From Amycolatopsis sp. NBC_01480 (GTDB lineage Bacteria; Actinomycetota; Actinomycetes; Mycobacteriales; Pseudonocardiaceae): DNA of 64,000 bases. The number at the start of each line of letters is the position of its first letter. Position 1 is the first letter of the stretch. This document shows positions 49,910-59,440 of the stretch, in pieces. The stretch is from positions 434,001 through 498,000 of the forward strand of contig NZ_CP109442.1 in the NCBI RefSeq assembly GCF_036227205.1, in the 5' to 3' direction. The notes beneath the pieces are model-generated. The model saw only the letters and a list, made by a program, of their open reading frames with translations. It did no database searches and was not told where the DNA came from. The translations under genes were made by a program, and so were the position numbers.

Positions 49910-50854
49910 ATGAAACTCAGCTATTACCTGCCCACCGGAACGACCCACGAGTTCGCGGGCTACACCGACCCGGTCGCCGCGTTCGACAAGCTCCTGGAGC
50001 TGGCCAAGGTCGCCGACGAGTCCGGGTTCACCACCATCTGGGCGCCCGACCACTTCATCCCGTTCGGCCCGTCCGGGTCCTACGTCTTCGAGGCCTGGAC
50101 CACACTGGCCGCGCTGGCCCGCGAGGTCGGCACCGCCCGGCTCGGTCAGCTGGTCACCGGCAACGGCTACCGCAACCCCGCCCTGCTGGCCAAGATGGCC
50201 TCCAACCTCGACGTCCTCTCCGGCGGGCGGCTGACCTTCGGCATCGGCGCCGGCTGGTACGAAGACGAGTACAAGGCGTTCGGCTACGACTTCCCCGGCG
50301 CCGGCGAGCGCCTGCGGCGCCTCGAGGAGGCGCTGCTGATCATCCACGAGCTGTGGACCGGCAAGCCGGCCACCTTCGACGGCCGCTACTTCAGCACCGC
50401 AGGCGCGGTCAGCCTGCCGACCGGCGTCCAGCTGCCGCACCCGCCCGTGATGATCGCCGGCGGCGGGGAGAAAGTGACGCTGCGGCTGGTCGCGATGTAC
50501 GGCGACCTGTGCAACGTGCAGGAGTCCCCCGAGGTGGTGCGGCGCAAGTACGACATCCTCGCCCGGCACTGCGAGACGGTGGACCGCGACTTCTCGACGA
50601 TCACCAAGACCTCGACGAGCTACTGCATCATCGCCGACACCGACGAGGAGGCCCGCGCGGCGGTTCCGCCGTGGGCGCCCTTGGTCTTCCCGGGCGAGCT
50701 GGCCGAATACGGGCTGATCGGCACCCTCGACACGATCCGCGAACGACTGGCGGCCTACCGCGAAGCGGGGGTGGACGAACTGATCGTCGGGTTCCAGAAC
50801 GCGCTCGACGCCGACACCCTCCGGACTTTCGCGAACGAGTTCATCACCACCTGA
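49910..50854 (+). CDS. LLM-class F420-dependent oxidoreductase
   Basis: A 314-residue TIM-barrel luciferase-like protein: LELAKVADESGFTTIWAPDHFIPFG, ARLGQLVTGNGYRNPALLAKMASNLDVLSGGRLTFGIGAGWYEDEYKAFGYDFP (the family signature), and RLRRLEEALLIIHELW. It probably uses F420 to oxidise or reduce a small molecule. The substrate is unknown. It is divergent from the reductase/sigma operon with shared dyads, and ends at a strong hairpin. Confidence 0.93.
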   Translation: MKLSYYLPTGTTHEFAGYTDPVAAFDKLLELAKVADESGFTTIWAPDHFIPFGPSGSYVFEAWTTLAALAREVGTARLGQLVTGNGYRNPALLAKMASNLDVLSGGRLTFGIGAGWYEDEYKAFGYDFPGAGERLRRLEEALLIIHELWTGKPATFDGRYFSTAGAVSLPTGVQLPHPPVMIAGGGEKVTLRLVAMYGDLCNVQESPEVVRRKYDILARHCETVDRDFSTITKTSTSYCIIADTDEEARAAVPPWAPLVFPGELAEYGLIGTLDTIRERLAAYREAGVDELIVGFQNALDADTLRTFANEFITT

Positions 50855-50872
50855 TCCGCGACTCGAGGAACA

Positions 50873-50914
50873 CATTGGGGCTTATCCAGGCGACCGTCTG
50901 AATAAGCCCCAATG
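50873..50914. terminator. 13-bp perfect hairpin after the LLM oxidoreductase gene
   Basis: CATTGGGGCTTAT (50873-50885) pairs with 50902-50914 across a 16-nt loop, 18 bp after the stop codon. The CATTGGG end matches the end of the arm at 4001-4047. Confidence 0.75.
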
Positions 50915-50987
50915 ATAGGACGAAAACTGCGCTCTTCCGGGCAAGAAAACACTCAAAGCCGTCCTATGACGGGCCGACCACGTGCTT

Positions 50988-51680
50988 TCAGGAACCGGTT
51001 TGCTCGAGGCGGTAGCCGTAGCCCCGCACCGTGGTGATGACCGGGATCGCCTCAGAGGTCGCCGCGGCGGCGGCCAGTTTGCGGCGGAGCGCGACGATGT
51101 GCACGTCCAGCGTCTTGGTCGAACCGTGCCAGTGGGTGTCCCACACGTCCGCCATCAGCGCGTCCCGGCTGATCGCCGCGCCCGGTTCCTGCGCCATGCG
51201 CAGCAGCAGGTCGAATTCCTTGGGGCGCAACGAGACCTCGTCACCCGCCAGCACCACACGACGGGCGGCGACCTGCACCACCAGTTCCCCCACCCGCAGC
51301 GGCTTCTCGTCCGGCGGATGGCCCCGGCGCAGGTGCGCGTGCAGCCGGGCCAGCAGTTCCCGCAGCCGGATCGGCTTGGTCAGGTAGTCGTCGGCACCGA
51401 TTTCCAGGCCTACGACGACGTCCATTTCCTGCGTGCGCGCCGTGACCATGATGATCACCGCGCCCGGCGTGATCTCCCGCGCGCGCCGGCACACCTCGAC
51501 CCCGTCGAGGTCCGGCAGGCCGAGGTCGAGGAGCACGAGGTCGTACTCGTCGAGCTTCATCCGGCGAAGGGCGTCGCCGCCGGTGCGGGACCACATCACG
51601 TCGTAGCCGTGTGTCCGGAGGGCCGATTCGAGCAGGCTGCCGATGGTTTCATCGTCTTCTACGAGCAGAACCGCCGCCAT
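50988..51680 (-). CDS. Two-component response regulator, OmpR/PhoB family
   Basis: A 230-residue regulator. The receiver domain (acidic ED at 8-10, phosphorylated Asp52 in LLDLGLPD, Lys in LTKP) is followed by a winged-helix DNA-binding domain (RPKEFDLLLRMAQEPGAAISRDALMADVWDTHWHGSTKTLDVHIVALRRKL...VRGYGYRL). It is divergent from the sensor kinase at 51846, an arrangement less common than cotranscription. It likely controls the downstream lipoprotein-ABC operon. Confidence 0.94.
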   Translation of the reverse strand: MAAVLLVEDDETIGSLLESALRTHGYDVMWSRTGGDALRRMKLDEYDLVLLDLGLPDLDGVEVCRRAREITPGAVIIMVTARTQEMDVVVGLEIGADDYLTKPIRLRELLARLHAHLRRGHPPDEKPLRVGELVVQVAARRVVLAGDEVSLRPKEFDLLLRMAQEPGAAISRDALMADVWDTHWHGSTKTLDVHIVALRRKLAAAAATSEAIPVITTVRGYGYRLEQTGS

Positions 51681-51845
51681 GTCCGAATGATACCGGATCT
51701 CGCACCCGCTGATCCTTACCGCGATTCACCAGGGCCACCGTCCGACACGGTGATTAACCGAATGCGGGGTGAACGCTGGCCTGGCGCTAACCTTTCCGCT
51801 CGCCCGGATTTCGCAATCCGCGAATCGTCAAGGCAGACTGCAATC

Positions 51846-53141
51846 ATGCGCAGACGCATCATTCTGCTCGCCGCGGCCGCCGCGCTGCTGGCCACCAGTC
51901 TTTTCGGCATCCCGCTCGCGGTCGCCGTCGCGAACTACTTCACCCAGGACGAGCGCACCGAACTCGAACGCACCGCCGACGCCGCGGCGCTGTCGATCGC
52001 CGACGACGTGCTCGCGCACCGGAGCCTGCCGGAGTTTCCGGGGTCCGAAGAGGACACCACCGGCCTCTACGCCCCGGCCGGAGCGCTCCTGACCGGCGGC
52101 GGCCCGGCGAGCGCCGATCCCGTTGTGGTGCAAGCCCGCGACGGCCAGGTGGCCAGCGGCGAGGCCGGCTCGGAACTCGTCGTGGCCGTGCCGATCCTGC
52201 AGGACGGGCAGCTGAGCGGCATCGTGCGCACGTCCGCTCCCCTGGCGGACGGGTACCAGAAGATCGCGATCTCCTGGCTGGCCATGGCCGGCCTCGCGGC
52301 CGCCGCGATCGTGCTGACCTGCCTGCTCGCCGCCCGGCTGGCCGCCCGGATCGCCCGCCCGCTCGAGAAGCTGTCCGCGGCGGCCGGGCAGCTCGGCGAC
52401 GGCGACTTCAGTGTCCGCGCCCCGGCCAGCGGCATCGGGGAGATCGACCGGCTGGGCGGCGCGCTGGACCAGGCGGCGGCCCGGATCGCCGATGCCCTCC
52501 ATCGCCAGCGTGCACTGGCGGCCGACGCTTCGCACCAGCTGCGCACCCCGCTGGCCGGTCTGCGCCTCCAGCTGGAATCGGCCCTGGACCCGCCCGGGCA
52601 GAACCTGGCGGCGGCCGTCGAGGCCGCGATCAGCACCACGGATCGGCTGGAGACGACCATCGACGACGTGGTCACCCTCGCCAACCGGCCCCCGGAGGAT
52701 CGCGGGGTGATCGAGCCCGAAGCGCTGCTGCGCGACGTCGTGGCCGGCTGGCGGGACCTGCTCACGAGCCAGGGCAGGCAGCTGGTGGTCTCTCCCGAGG
52801 CCGATGGGCGGCCCAGGGCCGCCGAGGCCGCGGTGCGGCAGATCATCGGTGTCCTGCTGGACAACGCCGTCATCCACGGCGAAGGGACGGTCATGATCAC
52901 GACCCGCGACAGCGCGGACGCGTTCGCGATCGACGTGGCTGACGAAGGACACGGCACCGGCGACGGCCAGGACCTGTTCATCCGGGGGCACAGTGGCGCC
53001 GGGAGCACCGGAATAGGCTTGGCGCTGGCCCGGGAGCTCGCGGAGGCCGAAGGCGGCCGGCTGTGGCTGAGCCGGCCCGCGCCGACGACTTTCACCCTGA
53101 TACTGCCGCGCGCGCATGCCGGGCACCGGAGCGTGCGATGA
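51846..53141 (+). CDS. Membrane sensor histidine kinase
   Basis: A 431-residue kinase with a helix at 5-28, a sensor domain of about 110 residues outside the membrane (FTQDERTELERT...SGIVRTSAPLADGYQ), a second helix at about 140-165, a HAMP domain, then H-box ADASHQLRTPLAG with His230. N-box and G-box regions are recognisable but shortened (VLLDNAVIHGEG, VADEGHGTGDG, GAGSTGIGLALA). It is the presumed partner of the divergent response regulator. The ATG at 51846 begins directly before the first helix. Neighbouring ABC genes suggest a cell-envelope or antimicrobial signal. Confidence 0.92.
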   Translation: MRRRIILLAAAAALLATSLFGIPLAVAVANYFTQDERTELERTADAAALSIADDVLAHRSLPEFPGSEEDTTGLYAPAGALLTGGGPASADPVVVQARDGQVASGEAGSELVVAVPILQDGQLSGIVRTSAPLADGYQKIAISWLAMAGLAAAAIVLTCLLAARLAARIARPLEKLSAAAGQLGDGDFSVRAPASGIGEIDRLGGALDQAAARIADALHRQRALAADASHQLRTPLAGLRLQLESALDPPGQNLAAAVEAAISTTDRLETTIDDVVTLANRPPEDRGVIEPEALLRDVVAGWRDLLTSQGRQLVVSPEADGRPRAAEAAVRQIIGVLLDNAVIHGEGTVMITTRDSADAFAIDVADEGHGTGDGQDLFIRGHSGAGSTGIGLALARELAEAEGGRLWLSRPAPTTFTLILPRAHAGHRSVR

Positions 53142-53168
53142 CCGCGAAGTGCTTACGCGGCAAGCATC

Positions 53169-53780
53169 TCAGGGAGTCGTGGCGTTGCCGCCCAAACGCG
53201 CCAGGGCACGTTCCCACAGCCGGGCCCGGTGCTTGTCCAGCAGGCGGCGGCTGATCAGGTAAACACCGCCCAGCGCCGCGAGAATGGCCGATTCCCACAG
53301 CACACCACCGACAACGGCCGTGAGGAACACTTCGGAGCCGCCCAGCGGCGGGGTGACCCGGCTGCCCGACTGATCGGTCCACACCGGGGTCTGCGCCGGG
53401 AAGGACGGACCGGCCGCCACCTGCACGACCCCTCGCCGGGGCTGCCCGTCCGGCGCGCTCCAGTCCGCCGTGACCGACCTGAGGCCGCCGATCGCCGCCC
53501 CTCCCCCTGAGACCTCTCCGGGAGGCAGCGGGATATCGGGCCGGAGTTTCGCGGTCACCAGGTGCCGGGAATGCGCGTCCGCGGCCGCCGTGGCCGCGAG
53601 CCTGCCGTAATCGGTCGCGGAGAGCACGCCGACGACCGCGATCGAAACGGCCGCCAGCAGCCCCAGCAGCACGATGGCCCAGGCCTCCAGCCGATCGGGA
53701 GCCCGGCCGGACCGGGAGATGATCGGCCGCACCAACCGCAAGTGCCTCGACACCGCACCCGAACCCCGTATCACCCGCAT
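53169..53780 (-). CDS. Rv1733c-like membrane protein
   Basis: A 203-residue protein with two helices (EAWAIVLLGLLAAVSIAVVGVLSA near residue 40 and VFLTAVVGGVLWESAILAALGGVYLISRRLLDKHR near the C-terminus) and an extracellular segment between them. This is the Rv1733c pattern common in actinomycetes. The function is unknown. The ATG at 53780 lies beside GGGGTG. It is convergent with the sensor kinase and divergent from the lipoprotein operon. Confidence 0.78.
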   Translation of the reverse strand: MRVIRGSGAVSRHLRLVRPIISRSGRAPDRLEAWAIVLLGLLAAVSIAVVGVLSATDYGRLAATAAADAHSRHLVTAKLRPDIPLPPGEVSGGGAAIGGLRSVTADWSAPDGQPRRGVVQVAAGPSFPAQTPVWTDQSGSRVTPPLGGSEVFLTAVVGGVLWESAILAALGGVYLISRRLLDKHRARLWERALARLGGNATTP

Positions 53781-54052
53781 CACCCCAGGGTGGGCCACCG
53801 GACCGGACCGGGAAATGCTGTTAGCCAGGCTTTTGCCCGCCGCTGGCAAACAATTGCCCGACCCCGCGCCGTCATCGGGAAACAATCACCGGACGCGGCC
53901 GAGGTTAACGCGGATTAGCCCGCCGCGAACCGGGTGCTGTCCGCGATCGCCCTAGCTTGGCTTCGTGTTCTCCCCCTCGGCCACCGAGCGGGACGCCGGC
54001 CACACCACCCACAGCGCTTCCACCGCGTCGGAAGCGGCCCGGAGAGGATGCC

Positions 54053-54673
54053 ATGTCCACAACCACCACGGCCCGCATCGCCATCGCGGCGATCGCGGCA
54101 TCGGTGCTCACCGCCTGCTCCGGAACCCCGGCGCCCGCACCGGGTCCGGCCTCGGGCCCGGCTTCGGGAGGTGCCCCGGCGACCGGCACCGCGGCGACGG
54201 AAGTCAACCCCGCGGGCGACATCCCCGACAACCAGGCCTACATCCCCTTCGCCCCGCCAGGCGCCGGCTTCACCGTCAAAATCCCCGAGGGCTGGGCTTC
54301 CTTGGCGTCGGGCACGACGACGACGTTCACCGACAAGCTGAACCAGGTGCAGGTCAGCTCGTCGCGCGGCGCGGCCGCGCCGACGCCCGCGTCGGTGACC
54401 GCGACGGACGTCCCGGCGCTGAAGACCCGGACCCCGAACTTCGCCATGGGCCAGGTTTCGACGGTGTCCCGCCACGCGGGCCCGGCGACGCTGCTGACCT
54501 ACCGGGGCGATTCCGCGCCGAGCCCCGTCACCGGAAAGGTGGTCCGCGACGCGTTCGAGCGCTACAGCTTCTTCCGGGCCGGGATCCGTGTCGACCTGAC
54601 GCTGTCCGGCCCGGCCAACGCCGACAACGTCGACCCGTGGCGCACCGTCACCGACTCGCTGAGCTGGTCGTGA
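54053..54673 (+). CDS. Putative lipoprotein
   Basis: A 206-residue protein with a lipobox at residues about 18-24 (ASVLTACSG) after a short hydrophobic leader, a Pro/Ala/Gly-rich linker, and a mature domain (FTVKIPEGWASLASGTTTTFTDKLNQVQVSSS...ERYSFFRAGIRVDLTLSGPANADNVDPWRTVTDSLSW). It resembles surface lipoproteins next to transporters, probably a binding or accessory protein for the ABC genes that follow. Its stop overlaps the next start. The ATG at 54053 has GGAGAGG upstream. Confidence 0.83.
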   Translation: MSTTTTARIAIAAIAASVLTACSGTPAPAPGPASGPASGGAPATGTAATEVNPAGDIPDNQAYIPFAPPGAGFTVKIPEGWASLASGTTTTFTDKLNQVQVSSSRGAAAPTPASVTATDVPALKTRTPNFAMGQVSTVSRHAGPATLLTYRGDSAPSPVTGKVVRDAFERYSFFRAGIRVDLTLSGPANADNVDPWRTVTDSLSWS

Positions 54674-55356
54674 TGACCGTCCCGGAGTGCTCGACGCCGG
54701 CGCTGAACGCTCGTGAGCTCTACCGTTTCTTCCGCACCGGTGACGACGAAACGCTGGCCCTGCGCGGGGTTTCCCTCACCGTCGCACGAGGCGAAACGGT
54801 CGCGGTCGTCGGGCCGTCCGGGTCGGGGAAGTCCACGCTGCTGGCCTGCCTGGCCGGGCTGGACGAACCGGCGGGCGGCAGCGTCGAGGTCGGGGGCGAA
54901 CAGATCAGCCATCGCCCCGAAACCGTCCGCGCGAAGATCCGCGCCCACCGGATCGGCGTCCTCCTGCAGGCCCGCAACCTGCTCCCGCACCTGGACGTGC
55001 GGGGAAACGTCCGGCTCGCCCGCAAAGCCTGGCGCCACAGCGGAATCCGGCCCGCGGTGGCCGAACTGCTGGAGCAGGTCGGCCTCGACCGGCGTGGCCG
55101 GGCGATGCCCGCGCAGCTCTCCGGCGGCGAACTCGCCCGAGCCGGCCTCGCCGTCGCGCTGGCCAACCAGCCCGACGTGCTGCTCGCCGACGAGCCGACC
55201 GGCGAACTCGACGGGTCCACCGAGCAGCACATCCTGGCGCTGCTGCGCGAGCACACCGGTCAGGGCGCGGGCCTGCTGATCGTCACCCACAGCCCCGAAG
55301 TGGTGGCGATCGCCGACCGCGTCGTCACGATCCAGGACGGCGAGGTGGCGGCATGA
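54673..55356 (+). CDS. ABC transporter ATP-binding protein (MacB/LolD-like)
   Basis: A 227-residue ATPase with Walker A GPSGSGKST, signature LSGGELARAG and Walker B VLLADEPTGELD. The Q-loop (LLQARNL) is present. It is of the class that powers FtsX-type permeases. The ATG at 54673 shares its A with the lipoprotein's TGA, so translation is coupled. The next gene is a second ATPase with a 4-nt overlap. Confidence 0.93.
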   Translation: MTVPECSTPALNARELYRFFRTGDDETLALRGVSLTVARGETVAVVGPSGSGKSTLLACLAGLDEPAGGSVEVGGEQISHRPETVRAKIRAHRIGVLLQARNLLPHLDVRGNVRLARKAWRHSGIRPAVAELLEQVGLDRRGRAMPAQLSGGELARAGLAVALANQPDVLLADEPTGELDGSTEQHILALLREHTGQGAGLLIVTHSPEVVAIADRVVTIQDGEVAA

Positions 55357-56033
55357 GCGCCGAACCGCTGGTCGTGTGCGAGGACGTGGCCCGGACGTTC
55401 GGCACCGGGCCGAGGGCGGTCACCGCCGTCCACGATTCCCGCTGCAGTATCCACAGTGGAGCGCGAATCGCGATCGCCGGGCCGTCCGGCTCGGGCAAGT
55501 CCACGCTGCTGCACCTGATGGCCGGCCTGGAACGGCCGACCCGCGGCAGCGTCACCTGGCCCGCGCTCGGCGCGGCCGGAGCACGCACCCGCGAGATCGG
55601 CGTCGTCTTCCAGAGCCCCAGCCTGGTCCCGACCCTGGACGTCGGCGAGAACGCGGGCCTTCCCCTCGTCATCGCCGGCATCGGAGAACCCGAGCTGGCC
55701 GAGCGCGTGGCCGAAGCGCTCGCCCTGGTCGGGGTCGACGACCTGGCCGCCAGGCTGCCCGAGGAGATCTCGGGCGGCCAGGCCCAGCGGGTGGCGGTCG
55801 CGCGGGTGCTCGCGCAACGGCCGCGGCTGCTGCTCGCGGACGAACCCACCGGCCAGCTCGACCGCGCCGCGGGACAGCGGCTGCTCGACGCGCTGCTGGA
55901 CGCGACCGCGCACCTGGGTGCCGCGCTCGTCGTGACCACCCACGACCAGGCCGTCATCGAGCGCCTGGACACGCACTGGACCATGCACGAAGGCACGCTC
56001 CGCACCACCGAATCCCGGACGGTGAAGTCATGA
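55353..56033 (+). CDS. ABC transporter ATP-binding protein (second of the operon)
   Basis: A 226-residue ATPase with Walker A GPSGSGKST, Q-loop VVFQSPSL, signature ISGGQAQRVA, Walker B LLLADEPTGQLD and the switch His (VVTTHD). Together with the previous protein it may form a heterodimer driving the FtsX permease. Both neighbours overlap by 4 nt. Confidence 0.93.
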   Translation: MSAEPLVVCEDVARTFGTGPRAVTAVHDSRCSIHSGARIAIAGPSGSGKSTLLHLMAGLERPTRGSVTWPALGAAGARTREIGVVFQSPSLVPTLDVGENAGLPLVIAGIGEPELAERVAEALALVGVDDLAARLPEEISGGQAQRVAVARVLAQRPRLLLADEPTGQLDRAAGQRLLDALLDATAHLGAALVVTTHDQAVIERLDTHWTMHEGTLRTTESRTVKS

Positions 56034-58672
56034 TCGGCCTCTGGCTCGGCGGCCTGCTCCGCCGTCGTACCGGACGTCTGCTGGCGACCGCCGCCGGCAT
56101 CGCACTCGCCGTCGCGCTGACCGCGGCCCTCGGTTCGTTCCTCGCGTCCTCCCAAGCCACGATGACCGCCCGCGCACTGCGGTCGGTCGCCGTCGGCTGG
56201 CAGGTCGAAGTCCAGCCCGGCGGGGATCCCGGCGCCGTGCTGAACCAGCTGCGGAGCCTGCCGGGCACCACCGCGGTCCGCACCGTCCACATCGAACACA
56301 CCAGCGGTCTGCTCGCCACCACCGGCGGCACCGAGCAGACCACCGGCCCCGGCGTCGTGCTGGGGCTGGCCCCCGGCTACGCGGCCGCCTTCCCGGACCA
56401 GATCCGGCCGCTCAGCGGGTCCCCCGACGGCGCGCTCATCGCCCAGCAGACCGCGTCGAACCTGCACGTCCGGCCCGGCGACCAGGTCTCGATCAGCCTG
56501 CCGGGCAGCCCGCCGCGGCCGGTCACCATCGCCGGCGTCGTCGACCTGCCCCAAGCCGACTCCCTCTTCCAGAAGGTCGGCGCGCCGGCGCAGACGCAGC
56601 CTTCCGCCCCGCCGGACAACGTGCTCCTGCTGCCCGAGTCCGCCTTCACCGCGCTGATCGGAAACGGTGCCCCGGTCACGCAGTTCCACGTGGCCCGGGC
56701 GGCACCCGCGTCCCAGGACCCGGCCACCGCGTACCAGAGCGAAATCGCCGCCGCGCACAACTTCGAAGCCCAGGCCGCCGGCGCCGCGCTGGTCGGCAAC
56801 AACGTCGGCGCCGCACTCGACGCGGCCCGCGGCGACGCCGCCTACGCCCAGATGCTGTTCCTGTTTCTCGGCCTTCCCGGAGTGGTGCTCGCCGCGCTGC
56901 TGACCAGCACGCTGGTGGGCGCGGGCGGCGATCGGCGGCGCGCGGAGCAGGCACTCCTGCGCACGCGTGGCCACACGCCGCGAACGGTCGCCTGGATCGC
57001 GGTCACCGAGGCCGCGTTCGTCGCACTGGCCGGCGGAGCCGCGGGGCTGGTGATAGCCGTGCTGGCAGGCCGGCTCGCCTTCGGCCCCTCGCCGGAAGGC
57101 CAGAGCACCGCGGCCACGGCGTGGTGGTTCGTGATCGCCTTCGCGGCCGGGCTGCTGATCACGGCGCTCACGGTGCTGGTCCCGGCGATCACGGGGCTGC
57201 GGAACCAGACCGTGTCCCAGAACCGGCAGCTGATCGGCACGCACCGCACGCCGTGGTGGGCCAAGGCGGGGATCGACGTCCTGCTCATCGCGGCCGCGCT
57301 CGTCGTGTTCCTGGCCTCCGGCGCCAACGACTACGCGCTGGTGCTGGCGCCGGAGGGGGTGCCGAGCATCTCGGTGTCCTACTGGGCGTTCCTCGGCCCG
57401 GCGCTGCTGTGGCTTGGCGCAGCAGCCCTGTTGTGGCGCCTGGCCACGCTCGCGCTCGGGCACGGCCGGGGCCCGCTGCGGCGGATCCTGCGGCCGCTGG
57501 CCGGCCGGCTGGCGCGCCCCGGAGCGGCCGGGATCGCCCGGCAGCGCCGTCCGCTCGCCCGCGCGATCGTGCTGCTGGCGCTGGCGCTGTCGTTCGCCGC
57601 GTCGACGGCGGTGTTCAACAGCACCTACCAGCAGCAAGCCGAGGCCGACGCCCAGCTGACCAACGGTGCCGACGTCGCCGTCACCGAACCGCCCGCCGCC
57701 CAGGTCTCCCCGGCCGCCGGGGCGGCGTTGCAGAACGTCGCCGGAGTCCGGCACGTCGAGCCGATCCAGCACCGGTTCGCCTACGTCGGCGCCGACCTGC
57801 AGGACCTCTACGGGGTCCGGCCGGAAAGCATCAGGGACGTCACCGCGCTGCAGGACGCCTACTTCCAGGGCGGCAGCGCCGCGGACCTGATGGCCACCCT
57901 CGCGCGTCAGCCGGACGCCATTCTCGTCAGCGCCGAGACCGTCAAGGACTTCCAGCTCAACCCCGGTGACCTGATCAACCTGCGCGTGCAGGACGCGCGG
58001 ACCAAGGCGTTGCGGACCGTGCCCTTCCACTACCGCGGAATCGTCAAGGAGTTCCCCACCGCGCCCAAGGACAGCTTCTTCGTGGCCAACGCCGGCTACC
58101 TCGCGCAGAGCACCGGCTCCGACGCCGTCGGCGCGTTCCTGGTCGACACCGGCGGCGGCAACCAGCCCGCGGTGGCCGCCGATCTGCGAGCCCGGCTCGG
58201 CGCCACGGCCGCGGTCACCGACATCACGCAGACCCGCGCGCACGTCGGCTCCAGCCTCACCTCGGTCAACCTCTCCGGGCTCACCCGGCTGGAGCTGGCG
58301 TTCGCGGTGCTGATCGCGGCCGGCGCCGGCGGGATCGTACTGGCGGTTGGACTGGCCGAACGCCGCCGCGGCCTCGCGATCATGGCGGTCCTGGGTGCCG
58401 GGCGCCGCCAGCTGCGCGGCCTCGTCCTCGGCGAGGGACTGGTGCTGATCGCCGGTGGCCTCCTCGGCGGCGGGCTCATCGCGTGGGGCGTCTCGCAGAT
58501 GCTCGTCAAGGTCCTGACGGGGGTGTTCGACCCACCACCGTCCTCGATCACCGTGCCGTGGGCCTACCTCGCCCTGACGGCCGCCGCGGTCGCCGCCGCC
58601 GTCGCGCTCGCCGCCGTGACCAGTGCGCGCGCCTCGACCCGTCCCGCCGTGGAGGAACTCCGTGACCTGTGA
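56030..58672 (+). CDS. FtsX-family ABC transporter permease
   Basis: An 880-residue protein with two FtsX repeats: an N-terminal helix (LLATAAGIALAVALTAALG), a long extracytoplasmic domain, three-helix blocks (about 280-400 and 760-870), and a second extracytoplasmic region between. The domain order and size match MacB/LolC-like exporters or lipoprotein-extracting systems of high-GC Gram-positives. It is the fourth gene of the lipoprotein-ABC-ABC-permease operon. The transported compound is unknown, and peptide antibiotic detoxification is a reasonable guess given the adjacent two-component system. Confidence 0.9.
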   Translation: MIGLWLGGLLRRRTGRLLATAAGIALAVALTAALGSFLASSQATMTARALRSVAVGWQVEVQPGGDPGAVLNQLRSLPGTTAVRTVHIEHTSGLLATTGGTEQTTGPGVVLGLAPGYAAAFPDQIRPLSGSPDGALIAQQTASNLHVRPGDQVSISLPGSPPRPVTIAGVVDLPQADSLFQKVGAPAQTQPSAPPDNVLLLPESAFTALIGNGAPVTQFHVARAAPASQDPATAYQSEIAAAHNFEAQAAGAALVGNNVGAALDAARGDAAYAQMLFLFLGLPGVVLAALLTSTLVGAGGDRRRAEQALLRTRGHTPRTVAWIAVTEAAFVALAGGAAGLVIAVLAGRLAFGPSPEGQSTAATAWWFVIAFAAGLLITALTVLVPAITGLRNQTVSQNRQLIGTHRTPWWAKAGIDVLLIAAALVVFLASGANDYALVLAPEGVPSISVSYWAFLGPALLWLGAAALLWRLATLALGHGRGPLRRILRPLAGRLARPGAAGIARQRRPLARAIVLLALALSFAASTAVFNSTYQQQAEADAQLTNGADVAVTEPPAAQVSPAAGAALQNVAGVRHVEPIQHRFAYVGADLQDLYGVRPESIRDVTALQDAYFQGGSAADLMATLARQPDAILVSAETVKDFQLNPGDLINLRVQDARTKALRTVPFHYRGIVKEFPTAPKDSFFVANAGYLAQSTGSDAVGAFLVDTGGGNQPAVAADLRARLGATAAVTDITQTRAHVGSSLTSVNLSGLTRLELAFAVLIAAGAGGIVLAVGLAERRRGLAIMAVLGAGRRQLRGLVLGEGLVLIAGGLLGGGLIAWGVSQMLVKVLTGVFDPPPSSITVPWAYLALTAAAVAAAVALAAVTSARASTRPAVEELRDL

Positions 58673-58896
58673 CCCGGGCCGGTGACTGTCCACATCGGAA
58701 CGACCGGGTCGGCGGCTTCGCAGCGGTGGTGGTGTCGCGAGCGGTCGGGGCGCCGAGTGGTCGGTGAGCGGATGCGGGGACGTCGCGTCCGCGCCTTTGG
58801 CGGCAACGTTCCGCGCGGACCATCGTCGCGGCGGCGGACGGCCGGTTGAGTGTTCTACAGCACGCCGAGCACGCAGTTGTTCAAGCTCTGGCGATT

Positions 58897-59298
58897 TTAG
58901 TACGTAGGCTTTGGTGGGACGTGGCCGAGCCTTTTGGTCTCGGCAGTGAGATGGCAGCCGATGGAGATGCCGAACACCGTGTTGACATGGCTGCCGAATT
59001 GAATGGAGCTTCCGTCCTGGTAGTTGTGGAAGAAGGCGTCGTGTGAGCCTGGGGTGTCGTGTAAGCGCTGCGGGCTGGCGTTGAATCCGTACTTGGCGAC
59101 AACTGGCCCGACGACGGCGAGCGCTTGTTCGTAGTCTGCGTCCGAAAGCGTTCCAGACACGACATGGTTTTCCAGGTGGAGGGTTTCCGCCGCGGAGTCG
59201 AGCTTCGGGTGGTCGGCTCCGCACCCGGCCCGGATGGGCTCGTCGGTGACATTCGGGCGCCGAGATTCGCCACCGGACATGCGGTTCGGCTCGCGCAT
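58897..59298 (-). pseudogene. 5'-truncated LppA-like lipoprotein gene
   Basis: The frame encodes the C-terminal two thirds of an LppA-family protein: GCGADHPKLDSAAETL, LSDADYEQALAVVGPVVAKYGFNASPQRLHDTPGSHDAFFHNYQDGSSIQFGSHVNTVFGISIGCHLT. The family's signal peptide, lipobox and first 60 or so residues are absent, and the DNA upstream runs into the epimerase gene without encoding them in any frame. No ribosome site precedes the available ATGs (59298, 59280). GC content looks lower than in the neighbours. It is most simply a degraded gene, though a cytosolic short form cannot be excluded. Confidence 0.6.
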
Positions 59299-59440
59299 CC
59301 GGGTTTCCGGATCCTGCCGACGGTTAGTGGTCACGATCTGTCCTACGCGGGGGTGGCGTGGGCGCAGTACCGGACGACAGAGGCTTTGGCGAGCCCAGCC
59401 GGGCCACGCCAAAAGCCTTCTGCCACAAGGCGTCTGCAGA

